Of a DNA stretch of 39,198 nucleotides, positions 6,319 through 17,200 are shown piece after piece (position 1 is the first letter of the stretch; every line of letters starts with the position of its first letter). Both the position numbers and the translations under genes were made by a program. The notes beneath the pieces were generated by a model that had not been told where the DNA came from, ran no database searches, and worked only from the letters and a program-made list of their open reading frames with translations. The stretch lies in NCBI GenBank assembly GCA_934489015.1, contig CAKSSN010000024.1:1-39198 (forward strand). The letters run 5' to 3'. This DNA is from an uncultured Clostridia bacterium (GTDB lineage Bacteria > Bacillota > Clostridia > UBA1381).

Positions 6319-9294
6319 CTAATTCAAATCCAACATTAAGCTTTCCAACGCGAACTCTGTTTCGCCTCCGTATGTCAGCGTAATCGTGTTTACACCTTCT
6401 GTAAGCACTACATTGCTCAAATCAGCAAGCGAGTACGTATATGCGCCCCACGCATAGCGCGTCGAATTAAGCATCGCATCTATACTTTGATTATTTGCCT
6501 CAATGGTAAGTTTGCCCTGTATAGCTGTTCCGCCCTTGCCATCACTTCCGGCATCCTTTTCTTTCATACCGTAAACCGCTTTCAGCGCGTAGTTTCCAGC
6601 TTCAGCTACTGTTATTGTGTATACAGCCGTATTGCTTGTTGTAAATTTGGCGCCATATTTACCGGAGCTTACGGTAAACACTCCTGCGTTTCCACCGGTT
6701 TTTGCATTTCCTTCCAGCCCTATATGCTTTGTATCCGCATATGCGGAACTGCATTCAAGTGAGATACCTGCAACATTAACCGCCGCAGAATAAAGAATTA
6801 ATGTGTGCTGCGTTCCTGTCAATGCGACATCTACCGTAGCATATCCGTCATTGTCAACTACGGCCGCATAGAGATTTCCATCAACAGAATAACGTATTAC
6901 TTTACCGGCATTTGATGCCCTTCCTACAGTCTTCATTCTGTAAATTCCACCGCTAAGACGTGTTGTAAAGTTATATGTCAAAACCCCAGAATCCAGCATA
7001 TATACATCTTGAGTACCTTTTGTATATTTTGATGATTTGTTCTCATCGAAACTATCAAACGGAACTGCTACACTTTCACTGTCATTCGGCAAATCTCCGA
7101 TTCTGATAAATTCTATGCTGTCAACATACGCCGTACCATCGGTTATTGCATCTAAAGTTAATTCGTTTTGACCATCGTACAAATAGAAATCGCCCACCTC
7201 AACTCTTGCAAACCTGTGCGAAGCAGTAGGCGGGATTGCAAAAGTTGCGCTTTGACCGTCCGCGAATGACGCGGTTAAGCTATATGCACTGCTCGTTGTC
7301 GTTTCACCGTAAATATACGCTTTATACTTTCCCTCTTTTTTCGGCGTGATTTTATATGTAAGTTTTTCTTTAGCACTGTACCGATCTTCTTTATATATTT
7401 TTGCAAAGCTTCTTGTTTCAACACATTCTGTCATACCGCCGGAAACACATACTGCACTATCATAATCAACACCGGATACCAAAATATAGTCATCGCTGTT
7501 TTTTTCAGGTATCACTCTGAGTTCAACATAGCTCAATGTCATTTCTGCATCCGACTTGTTTGTTAAAGTGACAATCTGCTCTGTCGAATCCATACTTACT
7601 GCAGCAAACTCATATGCATATGCGTCAAATTCACCCGTTGAAACCGTCTTCGGCAATCTGTATTTATATTTCCAGTACTTTGAGCCAAGTTTTCCGTAAT
7701 TTTTATCCTGATTTGGTGTATCAACACCTTCACAGAACACATCAACTGCATTTGTATGATTATTCTCGTTCACTGTTACCAAAAGCTTGTCACCGCTTGT
7801 TATATCAAGCTCATTACCAAAATCACGAACATCGGAATCCGTTGGTTTAGCGCTTTCTCCGGTTTTAAATGCGTCCTTTTCCGTAACGCCTGCAACTACC
7901 GCAATGACAGCATTTTCCGGTATTGCGCCTGTTTTAATTCTGAAGCTTACCGATTCACCGCTCTTAATTACCGCCGGAAGCGGATCATACTTATACATAT
8001 CTTCATAAAGATTTCCCGTAATATCCTGATATGATACAATATATGAACGGTTTTGATTTATCAGTGTTTGTGTGCTGCCTGCATTATTCAACAAATTTTT
8101 GCGTGTTCCGAAATCCGCAACATCAGACTGGTCAAATGGCTGGTTGTATCCGTCATACCAGCTCGAATAATGGTTAAACAGATATAACTTATCTGCTCCC
8201 TCCGACAAATACGCCATAGCCTGTGCATAGTCATTTTCAAGGTTAGTAAACCGCTTAGTGCTGTCATTTCTTCCTGCTCCGCCAGAACGGTACAGGATAT
8301 CTGTGCCGGCATTTACCGTTACATTATAATTTTTCAGCAATTTTACCCATGATGCAATCGGCATATCAGAGTCGCAGGTTTCCACCCTCGGCGAAACCGT
8401 TACCGAAGAAACGAGCCCCTCTTTTGCCCATTCAAGCACATCCAATCCCGAATCATAGCACTGGACAAAATCTCGCGGCAAACGAACGGTTATTTTTAAG
8501 CCGTACTTATCTGCCTCATTTTTAACATCAGCAATAAACTGAGTCATAATTGTTCTCCCCTCAGCCTCTTTGCCGGGCGCAAAACAAAAGCTCTCTCTCA
8601 AAAAGTCAAGCTCTATACCTTCGAGTACATCGTTGTAATTTGTCATCTGTTCAACAATGTATCCAAGCATCTTATCACGGACTTCCTTCTTTGAATAATC
8701 CAAACAGTCAACATATCCCGCAAGAGCGCTGTCGTAATGACTTCCAATTGTCAATTTGTTTTTAAATGCATCAAGTCCAAAATGTGTATTTCCGTTTGTA
8801 TTATCCCCGAGCGCAGCATGGACATCATTCATTCTGAAAGATATCCATGCTCGAATTTTGTCCTGTTTTAGCTGTTCAAACCATATTCTGTGAACATCTA
8901 ATCCATGCGTGTAATTGATTTTATAAAAATACTCGTATGCCTTATCTTTTATTTGTTCGGCATCAGTTACGTCCCAACCAATTCCTTCGCACAAATCTTT
9001 TGTATCTTCAATCACATCGCTCTTTGCCAAAGATGCCCTGTAATTCGCACATACAGAAACATCTGTAACCTGTGTTCCGGCATAATCATGCATAGTTGCC
9101 TCAAGCGCTTTTTTTGTGCTGTCTTTGTCGTCGATATTATATTCCTCTACTCTGTCAAACGGACGGGATATTGTGTTGGTACCGTCTTCGTTAACAAAGA
9201 TTCCTCCTGTGCTCTCCACAGTTTGCGCATAACTTAACGAACATATATTCAGCAAAAGCAATGCTGACAATATTGCCAATGTTAATTTTCTCAT
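6319..9294 (-). CDS. Secreted TIM-barrel glycosidase-like protein with C-terminal CBM-like modules
   Basis: The 991-aa product starts with a signal peptide (about residues 1-24, cleavage near SYAQT). Residues 50-400 read as a TIM barrel of the GH10-like/GHL type: IRAWISFRMND, then LEGIELDFLRE at about 224-233 with Glu228 and Asp230 as candidate active-site acids, ITVRLPRDF, and a final LSEGADKLYLFNHY strand. The rest is beta-sandwich material, with at least two CBM6/35-like modules (about 640-765 and 870-991) and a module between them. It has no SLH domain or sortase motif, so it is probably released or held through its CBMs. The gene follows its shorter paralogue (9307-11178) with a 12-bp gap and a GGGGG ribosome binding site. 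I cannot assign a CAZy family; it may be a new one. The substrate is presumably the glycan recognised by the rest of the operon. Confidence 0.65.
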   Translation of the reverse strand: MRKLTLAILSALLLLNICSLSYAQTVESTGGIFVNEDGTNTISRPFDRVEEYNIDDKDSTKKALEATMHDYAGTQVTDVSVCANYRASLAKSDVIEDTKDLCEGIGWDVTDAEQIKDKAYEYFYKINYTHGLDVHRIWFEQLKQDKIRAWISFRMNDVHAALGDNTNGNTHFGLDAFKNKLTIGSHYDSALAGYVDCLDYSKKEVRDKMLGYIVEQMTNYNDVLEGIELDFLRESFCFAPGKEAEGRTIMTQFIADVKNEADKYGLKITVRLPRDFVQCYDSGLDVLEWAKEGLVSSVTVSPRVETCDSDMPIASWVKLLKNYNVTVNAGTDILYRSGGAGRNDSTKRFTNLENDYAQAMAYLSEGADKLYLFNHYSSWYDGYNQPFDQSDVADFGTRKNLLNNAGSTQTLINQNRSYIVSYQDITGNLYEDMYKYDPLPAVIKSGESVSFRIKTGAIPENAVIAVVAGVTEKDAFKTGESAKPTDSDVRDFGNELDITSGDKLLVTVNENNHTNAVDVFCEGVDTPNQDKNYGKLGSKYWKYKYRLPKTVSTGEFDAYAYEFAAVSMDSTEQIVTLTNKSDAEMTLSYVELRVIPEKNSDDYILVSGVDYDSAVCVSGGMTECVETRSFAKIYKEDRYSAKEKLTYKITPKKEGKYKAYIYGETTTSSAYSLTASFADGQSATFAIPPTASHRFARVEVGDFYLYDGQNELTLDAITDGTAYVDSIEFIRIGDLPNDSESVAVPFDSFDENKSSKYTKGTQDVYMLDSGVLTYNFTTRLSGGIYRMKTVGRASNAGKVIRYSVDGNLYAAVVDNDGYATVDVALTGTQHTLILYSAAVNVAGISLECSSAYADTKHIGLEGNAKTGGNAGVFTVSSGKYGAKFTTSNTAVYTITVAEAGNYALKAVYGMKEKDAGSDGKGGTAIQGKLTIEANNQSIDAMLNSTRYAWGAYTYSLADLSNVVLTEGVNTITLTYGGETEFALESLMLDLN

Positions 9295-9306
9295 TTTACT
9301 GCCCCC

Positions 9307-11178
9307 TTATTCGTAAATTTTTACGTCAGCGTATGGTATAAGCTTATCAGCATTATCCCATAAATATACTTTCAGAGTATCACCACCTGATGCATTTATA
9401 GGCAATATCATAGTATAATCCGCATTTGTCACAGTATTGCTTTGCACCTCTGCATTTACGAGTTCTCCGTTTTTGTAAACAGCTGCAATAAGCATAAAAT
9501 CCTGTCCGCTCAACAATCCGGAAAGATTGCAGTTTACTGTCAGAATACCATCTTTATAGCTTGTAATTTCTTCATCGGCACTGTTCACACAAATGTCTGC
9601 ATAGCACAAAACCAAATAATTCAAATTACATTCCTTATCTGCCGATATTTTAATTGTATTCTCGCCGCATGAAAGCCTTACAGCTGCAAATCCATGTGCT
9701 GTCAAATCGGTATTTGCCGGCAAAGCGTACTCGCTACCGTTTAGCTTAATATTAACCTGGCTGCTGCTGTTGTAGCACAATCCCACCGAATATATACCTT
9801 TCTTTTCTGCTGTAACTGTATAACTATACTCAGTGTCGGCTGCAGCATTTAGAACGTTTCTGCCTTCGTTTGCTGCAGTCAGCGCAAGATTTTTATATAT
9901 GAACCCGTTGTTTTTAGGATACACTCTGATTTCGGCATAATCAACCTCAACATTTTGACTGTATGTCAGCATTTCTATTACCTGATTACCGCTGTTAAGC
10001 GCTGCGGCATCAACAGAATATACAAGAATTTCTCCGTCTGACAGCGACGCATCAACTATCATATTGTCAGCAGTATATTCATATGTCGGCGTACTCGTGT
10101 TAACATATAATTTTCCTATAGCATTCTTTGCTGTGGATGCATCGCCTTTATTCACACCTAAAATCAACTTAACATCCGCATCTGCCGGTATATTTCCCGT
10201 TTTAATCCTGAACCTATTGTACTGTCCGAAAACAAGCTCTATGGGCAGGGGCGAATAGTTCTGCGAAGCATTGACTCCGCCCGTAACCGAATTTGCGGCA
10301 ACGAATCTCATATTTTCATCTGCAAGAGTTTGCAGACTGCCGCACGCCCGTATAATCACTGCCGCAGCACTCTCACTTCTCGAATCCCCCTCGCGCAGCG
10401 GTTCATATGTTGCCCCGGCATAAAACCCGAAATTATTCAAATATATTTTATCCGCACCTTCGGATAAGTACATATTAGCCAGTGCCGCCGTGTTTTCAAG
10501 GGTCACCGTTCTTCCGCCGTTTGCCGGAATATCCGTATAGTTTCCAATCACAGCGTAAATCTGTATTTGGCTGTTAATTGCTTTTCTCCAGAAGTCAATC
10601 GACATATCGGTATCCGTTTCATTCCCTACACATGACACTTCGATTACATCGCAAAGCTTTTCATCAGACCACGAATAAATGTCAAGCCCCATATCATAAG
10701 CCGCTGACATATCTCTCGGGACCTTAACATAAATTCTTTTGTTGCCTGCATTTTCCTTGAGATTTTTCAATTTCTCAGTCAAAGCGGCGCGTTTGGCTTC
10801 CCTGCCCGACACAAGTTCATTTCCGGCATTGCTGACAAAATCCAATTCAATTCCGTATGCTGTGCCCGGCACACTGTCCCACGAAAGTCCGGAAATATCT
10901 AAACTTTTCGGCACGGTATATGAATACACCGTATCAATATCCATGGTCTGCGTAGCTTTTTCTATCTCCGACGCCTTATCTCCGATTATCTCAAGCGGCA
11001 ATATCAAGTCGGAAACCTGCGTTTTATCATAGTTCTGCAAATACTGCGCATACTCCTCGGCACTGAAATCCGCAAATTTTGCCTCTTTCACCGCAATACC
11101 GTCCGCATACACTGCCGTGCCCACACAAACACTTGCAGCAACCAGTGCAACCATTGTTTTTATTTTCACTTGCATCAT
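9307..11178 (-). CDS. Secreted TIM-barrel paralogue with shortened barrel
   Basis: The 623-aa protein has a signal peptide (about residues 1-26, AVYADG) and is a paralogue of the downstream protein. Both share YGIELDF / EGIELDF, KVPRD / RLPRD with a following D-x-GLD, and YLSEGADKIYL / KLYL in the same order, and the same beta-domain with IKTGNIP / IKTGAIP. The region before the GIELDF strand is only about 108 residues here against about 225 in the paralogue, so the first barrel strands are missing or heavily reduced. Glu111 and Asp113 of GIELDF remain, but the residues after it (VSNAGN) differ from the FLRESF of the longer protein. The C-terminal 95 residues form a small beta-sandwich ending KVYLWDNADKLIPY, a module also found in three neighbours. 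Either a binding pseudoenzyme or an enzyme with altered specificity is possible. The RBS AAGGATGAAGGG precedes two tandem ATG codons. Confidence 0.65.
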   Translation of the reverse strand: MMQVKIKTMVALVAASVCVGTAVYADGIAVKEAKFADFSAEEYAQYLQNYDKTQVSDLILPLEIIGDKASEIEKATQTMDIDTVYSYTVPKSLDISGLSWDSVPGTAYGIELDFVSNAGNELVSGREAKRAALTEKLKNLKENAGNKRIYVKVPRDMSAAYDMGLDIYSWSDEKLCDVIEVSCVGNETDTDMSIDFWRKAINSQIQIYAVIGNYTDIPANGGRTVTLENTAALANMYLSEGADKIYLNNFGFYAGATYEPLREGDSRSESAAAVIIRACGSLQTLADENMRFVAANSVTGGVNASQNYSPLPIELVFGQYNRFRIKTGNIPADADVKLILGVNKGDASTAKNAIGKLYVNTSTPTYEYTADNMIVDASLSDGEILVYSVDAAALNSGNQVIEMLTYSQNVEVDYAEIRVYPKNNGFIYKNLALTAANEGRNVLNAAADTEYSYTVTAEKKGIYSVGLCYNSSSQVNIKLNGSEYALPANTDLTAHGFAAVRLSCGENTIKISADKECNLNYLVLCYADICVNSADEEITSYKDGILTVNCNLSGLLSGQDFMLIAAVYKNGELVNAEVQSNTVTNADYTMILPINASGGDTLKVYLWDNADKLIPYADVKIYE

Positions 11179-11209
11179 TTCCCTTCATCCTTAATTTCCA
11201 AATAACCAA

Positions 11210-14128
11210 CTAATTCATTTTGGCAAGACACCGTGCAATCCTCTCCCCCAAAAGCCCAAGGGTACTTATACCGTTTTGCATTGAATCATACATAGGGTGC
11301 AGTTTATCCTCAAGCATATATGAACTCTGGTTATATTCGTTTATTCCGCTTATCGTGTTCATATCGAACACTTTCACATTATCGACCTGCTCCGCCGCCT
11401 CTTTTATGACATCGCTGTAATCAGCAAGTGTGTTGCCCAACAGGTTTTCTTTTACATCGCCTCTGTACATAGGCAATAAAACCACAATTTTCAAATTCGG
11501 ACATGATGCCGCAAGCTTTTCAAGTGACACTTTAACCGCACCGTAGGTTGTTGTTAAATCATCCGGATTTTCGTCGTTTTTCAGAGTTACGTTTGTGCCA
11601 AAATCATTAGTTCCTGCCCAAATTGACACATAATCATACTCTGACAGATCCGTTTCCTTTACCAAATCTATTCTTTTTGCAATTATATCATTGGGGTACT
11701 CGGTATTGTCGGGATTTTTCACCCATTCGCCATATTCAATAGCCTTGCTCCAGTCGTAGCCCTTATCTGTAAGTCCGTCTATTATGTCAGCAACCGACAA
11801 AATGTCATTTTGTGTACCCGAAACACTGTTATGTGCCCAAGTTGCTCCGCCGATTGCACCGTTTTTTGACAGTGCACCCGTCAATAGATTAATCTTTTGC
11901 TCATATCCCGGATCATAATTTCCCGTTATACTATCACCCAAAAGCAGAATTTTTCTGGCGCAAAGTGATGTGTCAGAGTATTCAACATTCTTTACAGGCT
12001 TCAGCTCGTTATCCCATACAAAAATCTTAAAACTTACATCATTTCCGTTTTCCGGTGCAATGCATGCACTGAGCTTAATTTCACTATCCGCCAGCAAGCT
12101 TGCTGTATCTTTTGCAGCCTTTACAAGCTTGTTTCCGTCATACTGACATACATACAATGTCAGCTCAGTATCTGTAGGAGTATAATTCAAGATTTTAACT
12201 CTGCCTTCAACTGTTGCATTTTCGCCGAAAGTTCCGTCCGTTCCAATGCCCGTTGCAACGAACTCCGGTTCAAGCACATTATAATAAGAATAACCGATAG
12301 AATAAATTTTTGTCTGCGCACCTTTGGGCGAAACAACATATAATTTCATGTTTTTTTTCAGCAAAGCGTTATCGTCCGCACTCGCTCCGTCAGCCCCAAT
12401 AACAGATAAGGTTTCACCGTTCGGACAAAATATTGAGCTTTTAAATTCTTTAACTGTAACATCGCCGTATCCATTTATCACGTTTGCCGAGTCAACGCTG
12501 TACGGTATCACAGGACATACAATATCCGGTTCTTCTACTTCTTCGGCAAGTCTGAATACGACATAATCAAATAACGTCTGGCTTTCAGAGTCATCAGTTT
12601 TTACCGATTTAATTTCAAATTTTATATTTTTACCGGTCAGCTCACCGCAATCAATTTTTGCAATATCCCAGTTACCACCAGTTTTCGATATGGTGCTCGC
12701 AGATATTTTCTCGCCGTTTACATAAAGCTCTATAGGATAGTCTGTCGTGCTGCCGTATGCAAGCTCTACTGTATATCTCCCGTACACCGGAAGCGTAAGA
12801 TAATATACCGCACTTCCGCCGTTGTACGGAGCTATACCTCCTCCGTTTGACCATATGTTATAGTACAAATTTCCGTAATCATCAGGAGAAATGTATCTGT
12901 ACACACCACTGCTTTGCGCAAAGTTTTCTGCTTCAAGCTTGTATGTATCTAATTTTACTGTTTCGGTCTGTCTAAACATAATTGAGTTAATATCACACTC
13001 CGCAGTTGTATGAATTGCAAGAGTATGATCCCCCTCGAGGATTTCAGCTGTTGTAATTAGCGAATTTTGATATTTTCCCCACCCTGCACCGTCTATGTTC
13101 GCAGTATCATAGGGAACTCCGTCTATAAAAGTATGGATCGTATATCCGGTATTTTCCGATGCATTTGCAATATACAGATTATATATTCCGCCCTGTTCTG
13201 CATTAAATGCGTACTCAAGCCATACATCATTTTTACAATTGATGTAACCGTCTTTCTTCTCAGCCGTTCCTTTATAAGTATCATCATATGCTGCCGGGTC
13301 TATTGACATACCAGCCGCTGTCAGTTCAAATGTCACGGTTTGAAACTTCATTCCGCCTGCATTTTTTATAGTTACGTTTTTTTCTCCCTTTTCGAGATAA
13401 ATTTCACCCATATTCTCCTCATACAGCATACTATCAGATTGATTTGTCACATTTACTGCCGCTGTGCTTGTGTCGGAGGTGACAACGAAAGTGCCTCTTT
13501 TATCTAAATCAGTACACACACCCGAAATGTTGTAAATTCCGCTTACCGGAACATTTACGGCATATGATGCCTCGCCGTTTCCGTACATAAATATGTACTC
13601 AAAACCACTTGTCTTTTCTATATAATATCCATTATTTCCCTCTGACGGTTCCCATGCGTTCACTGAAAATCTGTACAAATGCTTTACAAATTCAACATTA
13701 AACCCGACAACCGATACGCCGTTTAATCCGGAAACAGTAAAAGTCTGTTCTCCCGCATTTGCCGCAATTGTAAAGCTTTCGGTATGTTCAAATCCCTCTT
13801 CATCCGTTGTCTTTACAATCGTGCCCTTTCCGCTGCATCCGCCCGAAACCGTAACGCTTTGGCTGTCGGGATCATTGTCATTGTTCATCCTGTACTGCAC
13901 CGTCATTTTATAATATCCGTCCTCCGGGAAAGTAATCTTATACTGAGGATCATTGTTGTTATAAAAATATACGTACCCGTTTTCAATATCATTACTGCAA
14001 TCAATTTCATTTACAAACTCACTTGCTTTAATGCTTGTCTGCCATATTTCTTCCGCGAAAGCTATTCCTGTACACATACTTATAAGCATTGCCGCGCTTA
14101 TGAGTATAATAGATAAAAATTTTTTCAT
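11210..14128 (-). CDS. Secreted multi-CBM SGNH-family esterase
   Basis: The 972-aa protein has a signal peptide (about 1-25, ending GIAFAEE). Four consecutive CBM6/35-like beta-sandwich modules follow at roughly 27-147, 150-272, 275-395 and 398-530; each contains the YxxxFPEDGYYKMTVQY-like core seen in carbohydrate-binding modules. Next come two smaller beta domains, the second (about 640-715) ending FKIFVWDNELKPV, a module shared with three other proteins here. The C-terminal 247 residues are an SGNH hydrolase: LLLGDSITG with nucleophile Ser733, AGTNDFG (block III), and DKLHP with Asp941 and His944. It probably removes acetyl or other acyl groups from the extracellular polysaccharide and so helps the glycosidases of the operon. 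The RBS GGAGG lies eight bases before the ATG, and an 89-bp AT-rich gap separates it from the upstream gene. Confidence 0.8.
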   Translation of the reverse strand: MKKFLSIILISAAMLISMCTGIAFAEEIWQTSIKASEFVNEIDCSNDIENGYVYFYNNNDPQYKITFPEDGYYKMTVQYRMNNDNDPDSQSVTVSGGCSGKGTIVKTTDEEGFEHTESFTIAANAGEQTFTVSGLNGVSVVGFNVEFVKHLYRFSVNAWEPSEGNNGYYIEKTSGFEYIFMYGNGEASYAVNVPVSGIYNISGVCTDLDKRGTFVVTSDTSTAAVNVTNQSDSMLYEENMGEIYLEKGEKNVTIKNAGGMKFQTVTFELTAAGMSIDPAAYDDTYKGTAEKKDGYINCKNDVWLEYAFNAEQGGIYNLYIANASENTGYTIHTFIDGVPYDTANIDGAGWGKYQNSLITTAEILEGDHTLAIHTTAECDINSIMFRQTETVKLDTYKLEAENFAQSSGVYRYISPDDYGNLYYNIWSNGGGIAPYNGGSAVYYLTLPVYGRYTVELAYGSTTDYPIELYVNGEKISASTISKTGGNWDIAKIDCGELTGKNIKFEIKSVKTDDSESQTLFDYVVFRLAEEVEEPDIVCPVIPYSVDSANVINGYGDVTVKEFKSSIFCPNGETLSVIGADGASADDNALLKKNMKLYVVSPKGAQTKIYSIGYSYYNVLEPEFVATGIGTDGTFGENATVEGRVKILNYTPTDTELTLYVCQYDGNKLVKAAKDTASLLADSEIKLSACIAPENGNDVSFKIFVWDNELKPVKNVEYSDTSLCARKILLLGDSITGNYDPGYEQKINLLTGALSKNGAIGGATWAHNSVSGTQNDILSVADIIDGLTDKGYDWSKAIEYGEWVKNPDNTEYPNDIIAKRIDLVKETDLSEYDYVSIWAGTNDFGTNVTLKNDENPDDLTTTYGAVKVSLEKLAASCPNLKIVVLLPMYRGDVKENLLGNTLADYSDVIKEAAEQVDNVKVFDMNTISGINEYNQSSYMLEDKLHPMYDSMQNGISTLGLLGERIARCLAKMN

Positions 14129-14217
14129 AAACCCGTCCTCCTTCTATAATATATCTATATTTTACAGTTATCTGCAAAAAAATACAACTGCACAATTTTA
14201 TGATTTGTTTCTGTATT

Positions 14218-17200
14218 TTATGTTTTTGAGACCTTAAGCTGATTTTTCATCTCGCAGAATTGCCAATAAAGGTTTATTATCTCATTACGGTCCTTCAACC
14301 CTTCATCAAGCTTCTTTCTCGTATCGCTCACGAATTCCGCAAAAGCAACTATCACGTCTTTAGACTGTCCATCTGTCATCTCAAGCCACGTTTGTGCCGA
14401 ATCAAGATATATTCCAAGCCACCACTCAGCAAAATAGCTGTCAGACATATATTCACCCTCCGGTGCTTTTGTATCTGCCGCATTAATAAACATATATTTC
14501 TTCCTATCGGGTGAATAGTTTTTGCCGGCATAAGCGATTGTTTCAGCCGGTATGCGTCCTGCCTGATCTACGATTGTCGCTATTTTGTCATTATATGCAC
14601 CCGGCACAAACACACTGTTGTTCTTAAATTCGGCCTCTGACATTGGTGAAAGACACGTAACTGCCGATGAATAATTGTTTTCTACAATATCATTTTTCGA
14701 TCCCATTGATGCCGCGTATGCAGCCGGGACGTCCTCGGACACATTATTGTAAATCCGACATCCGTTCGTGCCGGCGTCAAGATATATTGCCGCAAGACCG
14801 TTAATTTGATTATATATGTAGTTTTCATACACCTCGGTATCCGGCATACCTCCCAAAAGATAAATTCCTCCTCCGTCATAAGTCTTTTGCAGATAATTCT
14901 CTATTTTGTTATGCGAAATTGTGGTTTTTCCGCTGTCCGTGTTATCCGAATAAGCATCCCATCCCCAACCGACGCATATTCCCGAATATGGAACATCATT
15001 GATATGGTTATTTATGATTTCCGTACCCCTTGTATAATAAGCCTGAATAGCCGGCGCACCATAGTTGGTTCTGCCTATTCTTGTAATATAATTCCCGTCT
15101 ACCGTGTTATTTTCACACAGCTTTACAGCAGGGGCGTATTGCAAATCTTCATTTATCATCCTCACATTTGAAAGTGTCATATAATAACTTTTTTCCAAGC
15201 GTATAAATCTGTACTTATTTTTTGTGCTTGTTCTCACCGTTATGATCCCGTCAACACTTTCTTCGCCGGTCTTGCCTATAAGCTCCTTGTCGGACATATC
15301 ATCATTGTTTGCACCGTAAATTTCGATGTTATAGTTCCCAGCATCATCGGTCGAGTCATACCTCGATTCAAATTCAAGGCGATCGATTTTTTGAGGACTG
15401 CCAAAGTCTATCTGCCACCAGCATGCTCCGTCAACATTTGGAGCCCACAAGGTTTTTATATCACCGTTTACTGCATTTTGCGGATAATTTTTGCCATCGT
15501 ATGAGCTTGCGGTTATAATACCTCCAGGGGTCAGATTTCTGCCGGAATATGTTTCGTCCTCGAATGGAATATCCATATTTCCGATTGTTATTGCACTGTC
15601 GGCAACATCATAGAATGTGTTCCCCGTGAATACAGAATCGGACACACCTTGATTTAAACCAATAGCGACTGATCCCATATCATATATTTTGTTATTTACA
15701 AAACATATTTTCACCGCGTTTTGGATGTTTATATTTGACGGTACCGAGTCAAATCCAACCCCTCCGGCAACACATATATCTCTGTCATCCGGCAGCATTG
15801 CCTGTGCCTGGTCATTCACCAATCCTGCAACCGACGGTCTCAGCCATGTAGCATGTGCAAATGTTATGCCGTTAAATGATATATTTTTTACCGGTTCCGA
15901 AGAACTTTCACCGCATATACTGATAAGCTTTTCAAGCAACGCCGCCTGAACATCCGCCGTTTCTATTGCCTCATCCTCTCTGGGGTAGTAATAAATTTTC
16001 TTTGCTGCTCTATCATAATAAAATTCGCCCGGCTCATCAAGCTCCTCAAACGCATTCTCTACCCAAACGTGATAACCCGGATATATTCTGTGCTGATTTT
16101 CCGACTTCGTGCATTCAAAAAAACTTTTTTCCGGCAACTTAACCCTGCTATTTCCGTCCTTATCCTCGGTAATACCCTCAATATTAAGCAAGTATGATCT
16201 CCACCCGCTTGCTGTATGTATCTGTATATCCTGAGGGTTTTTGTAGTATGAATACTTTGAACCTCTTAATGTCAAGCCGTCATACACCACATTCTCAAGC
16301 GAATTATATCCGGCATCATCTTTATAGAAGTCCGTAATTTCCACCATTTCTGCGCTTTTTGCGCGAACAGCACTTCTTCCGTTCACTGTCAACTGACGCA
16401 CATATTCTCCGCCGTCATAATCAGCGCACCAAATTTTATCCGTATATCTGTTCCAACCGGAAACAGTTCGTCCGCCGGATATTTCCGCACTGCTTCCCAG
16501 TGCCTTATAATTCACATTATATCCGTTTGTACCACCGTCACGGGCAGAAAAATCAAGCGTTTTGCTGAGCTGATATAAACCGTCACTCAAATATACGTTA
16601 ATGTCCGAATTCATATCAGTGTTGATTTCCCGAACCTTTTCCTTTGCCCTTTCTATAGATTTGAACGGATCATTCTGCGTTCCTCTGCCATTGTCATCAC
16701 CATCCGGAGAAACACATATTTCATTGCTTTGTTCTGCTATAAATTGGACTTCATGGATCGGTTTTTGCAAATTATCCGTCAGATCCCAAGCAAAAATCTT
16801 TACAACATCATTGTGTTGCGTTACGCTGCAGTCGAGCTTGATATTGCATCTGTCCGCACGTTGCGGCTTAATATCTTTTTCATCGCATTTTACCTCCAAA
16901 AGACTTCCATCTCTGTAAAGCGCGGCAAATATTATAACCTTTTTATTTTCATCGGTATTGTTTATTACCTCCGAGGAAATCCTAAGCATACTGTTATTGA
17001 TAAATTCATTACAGATTTTCCCGTCATTGTCTGTAACTATTGTGTCAGTTACCGTCAATCCCAACACATTTTTAACAAGGAACGCAACATCTGCTGCCAC
17101 TGCCATACCTTTCAGCGATGACAGCCCCTCGGGAATAATTACATTATAATTGTGATCCGCACTGAGCTGTCCTGATATGAAGTCATATGTATATGCATCC

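Noticed and set aside
14129..14217. Possible internal promoter in the 89-bp gap before the multi-CBM esterase
   Set aside because: The gap is AT-rich and a TTGCAG is present, but no -10 at a convincing distance was found, so it is not listed as a promoter.
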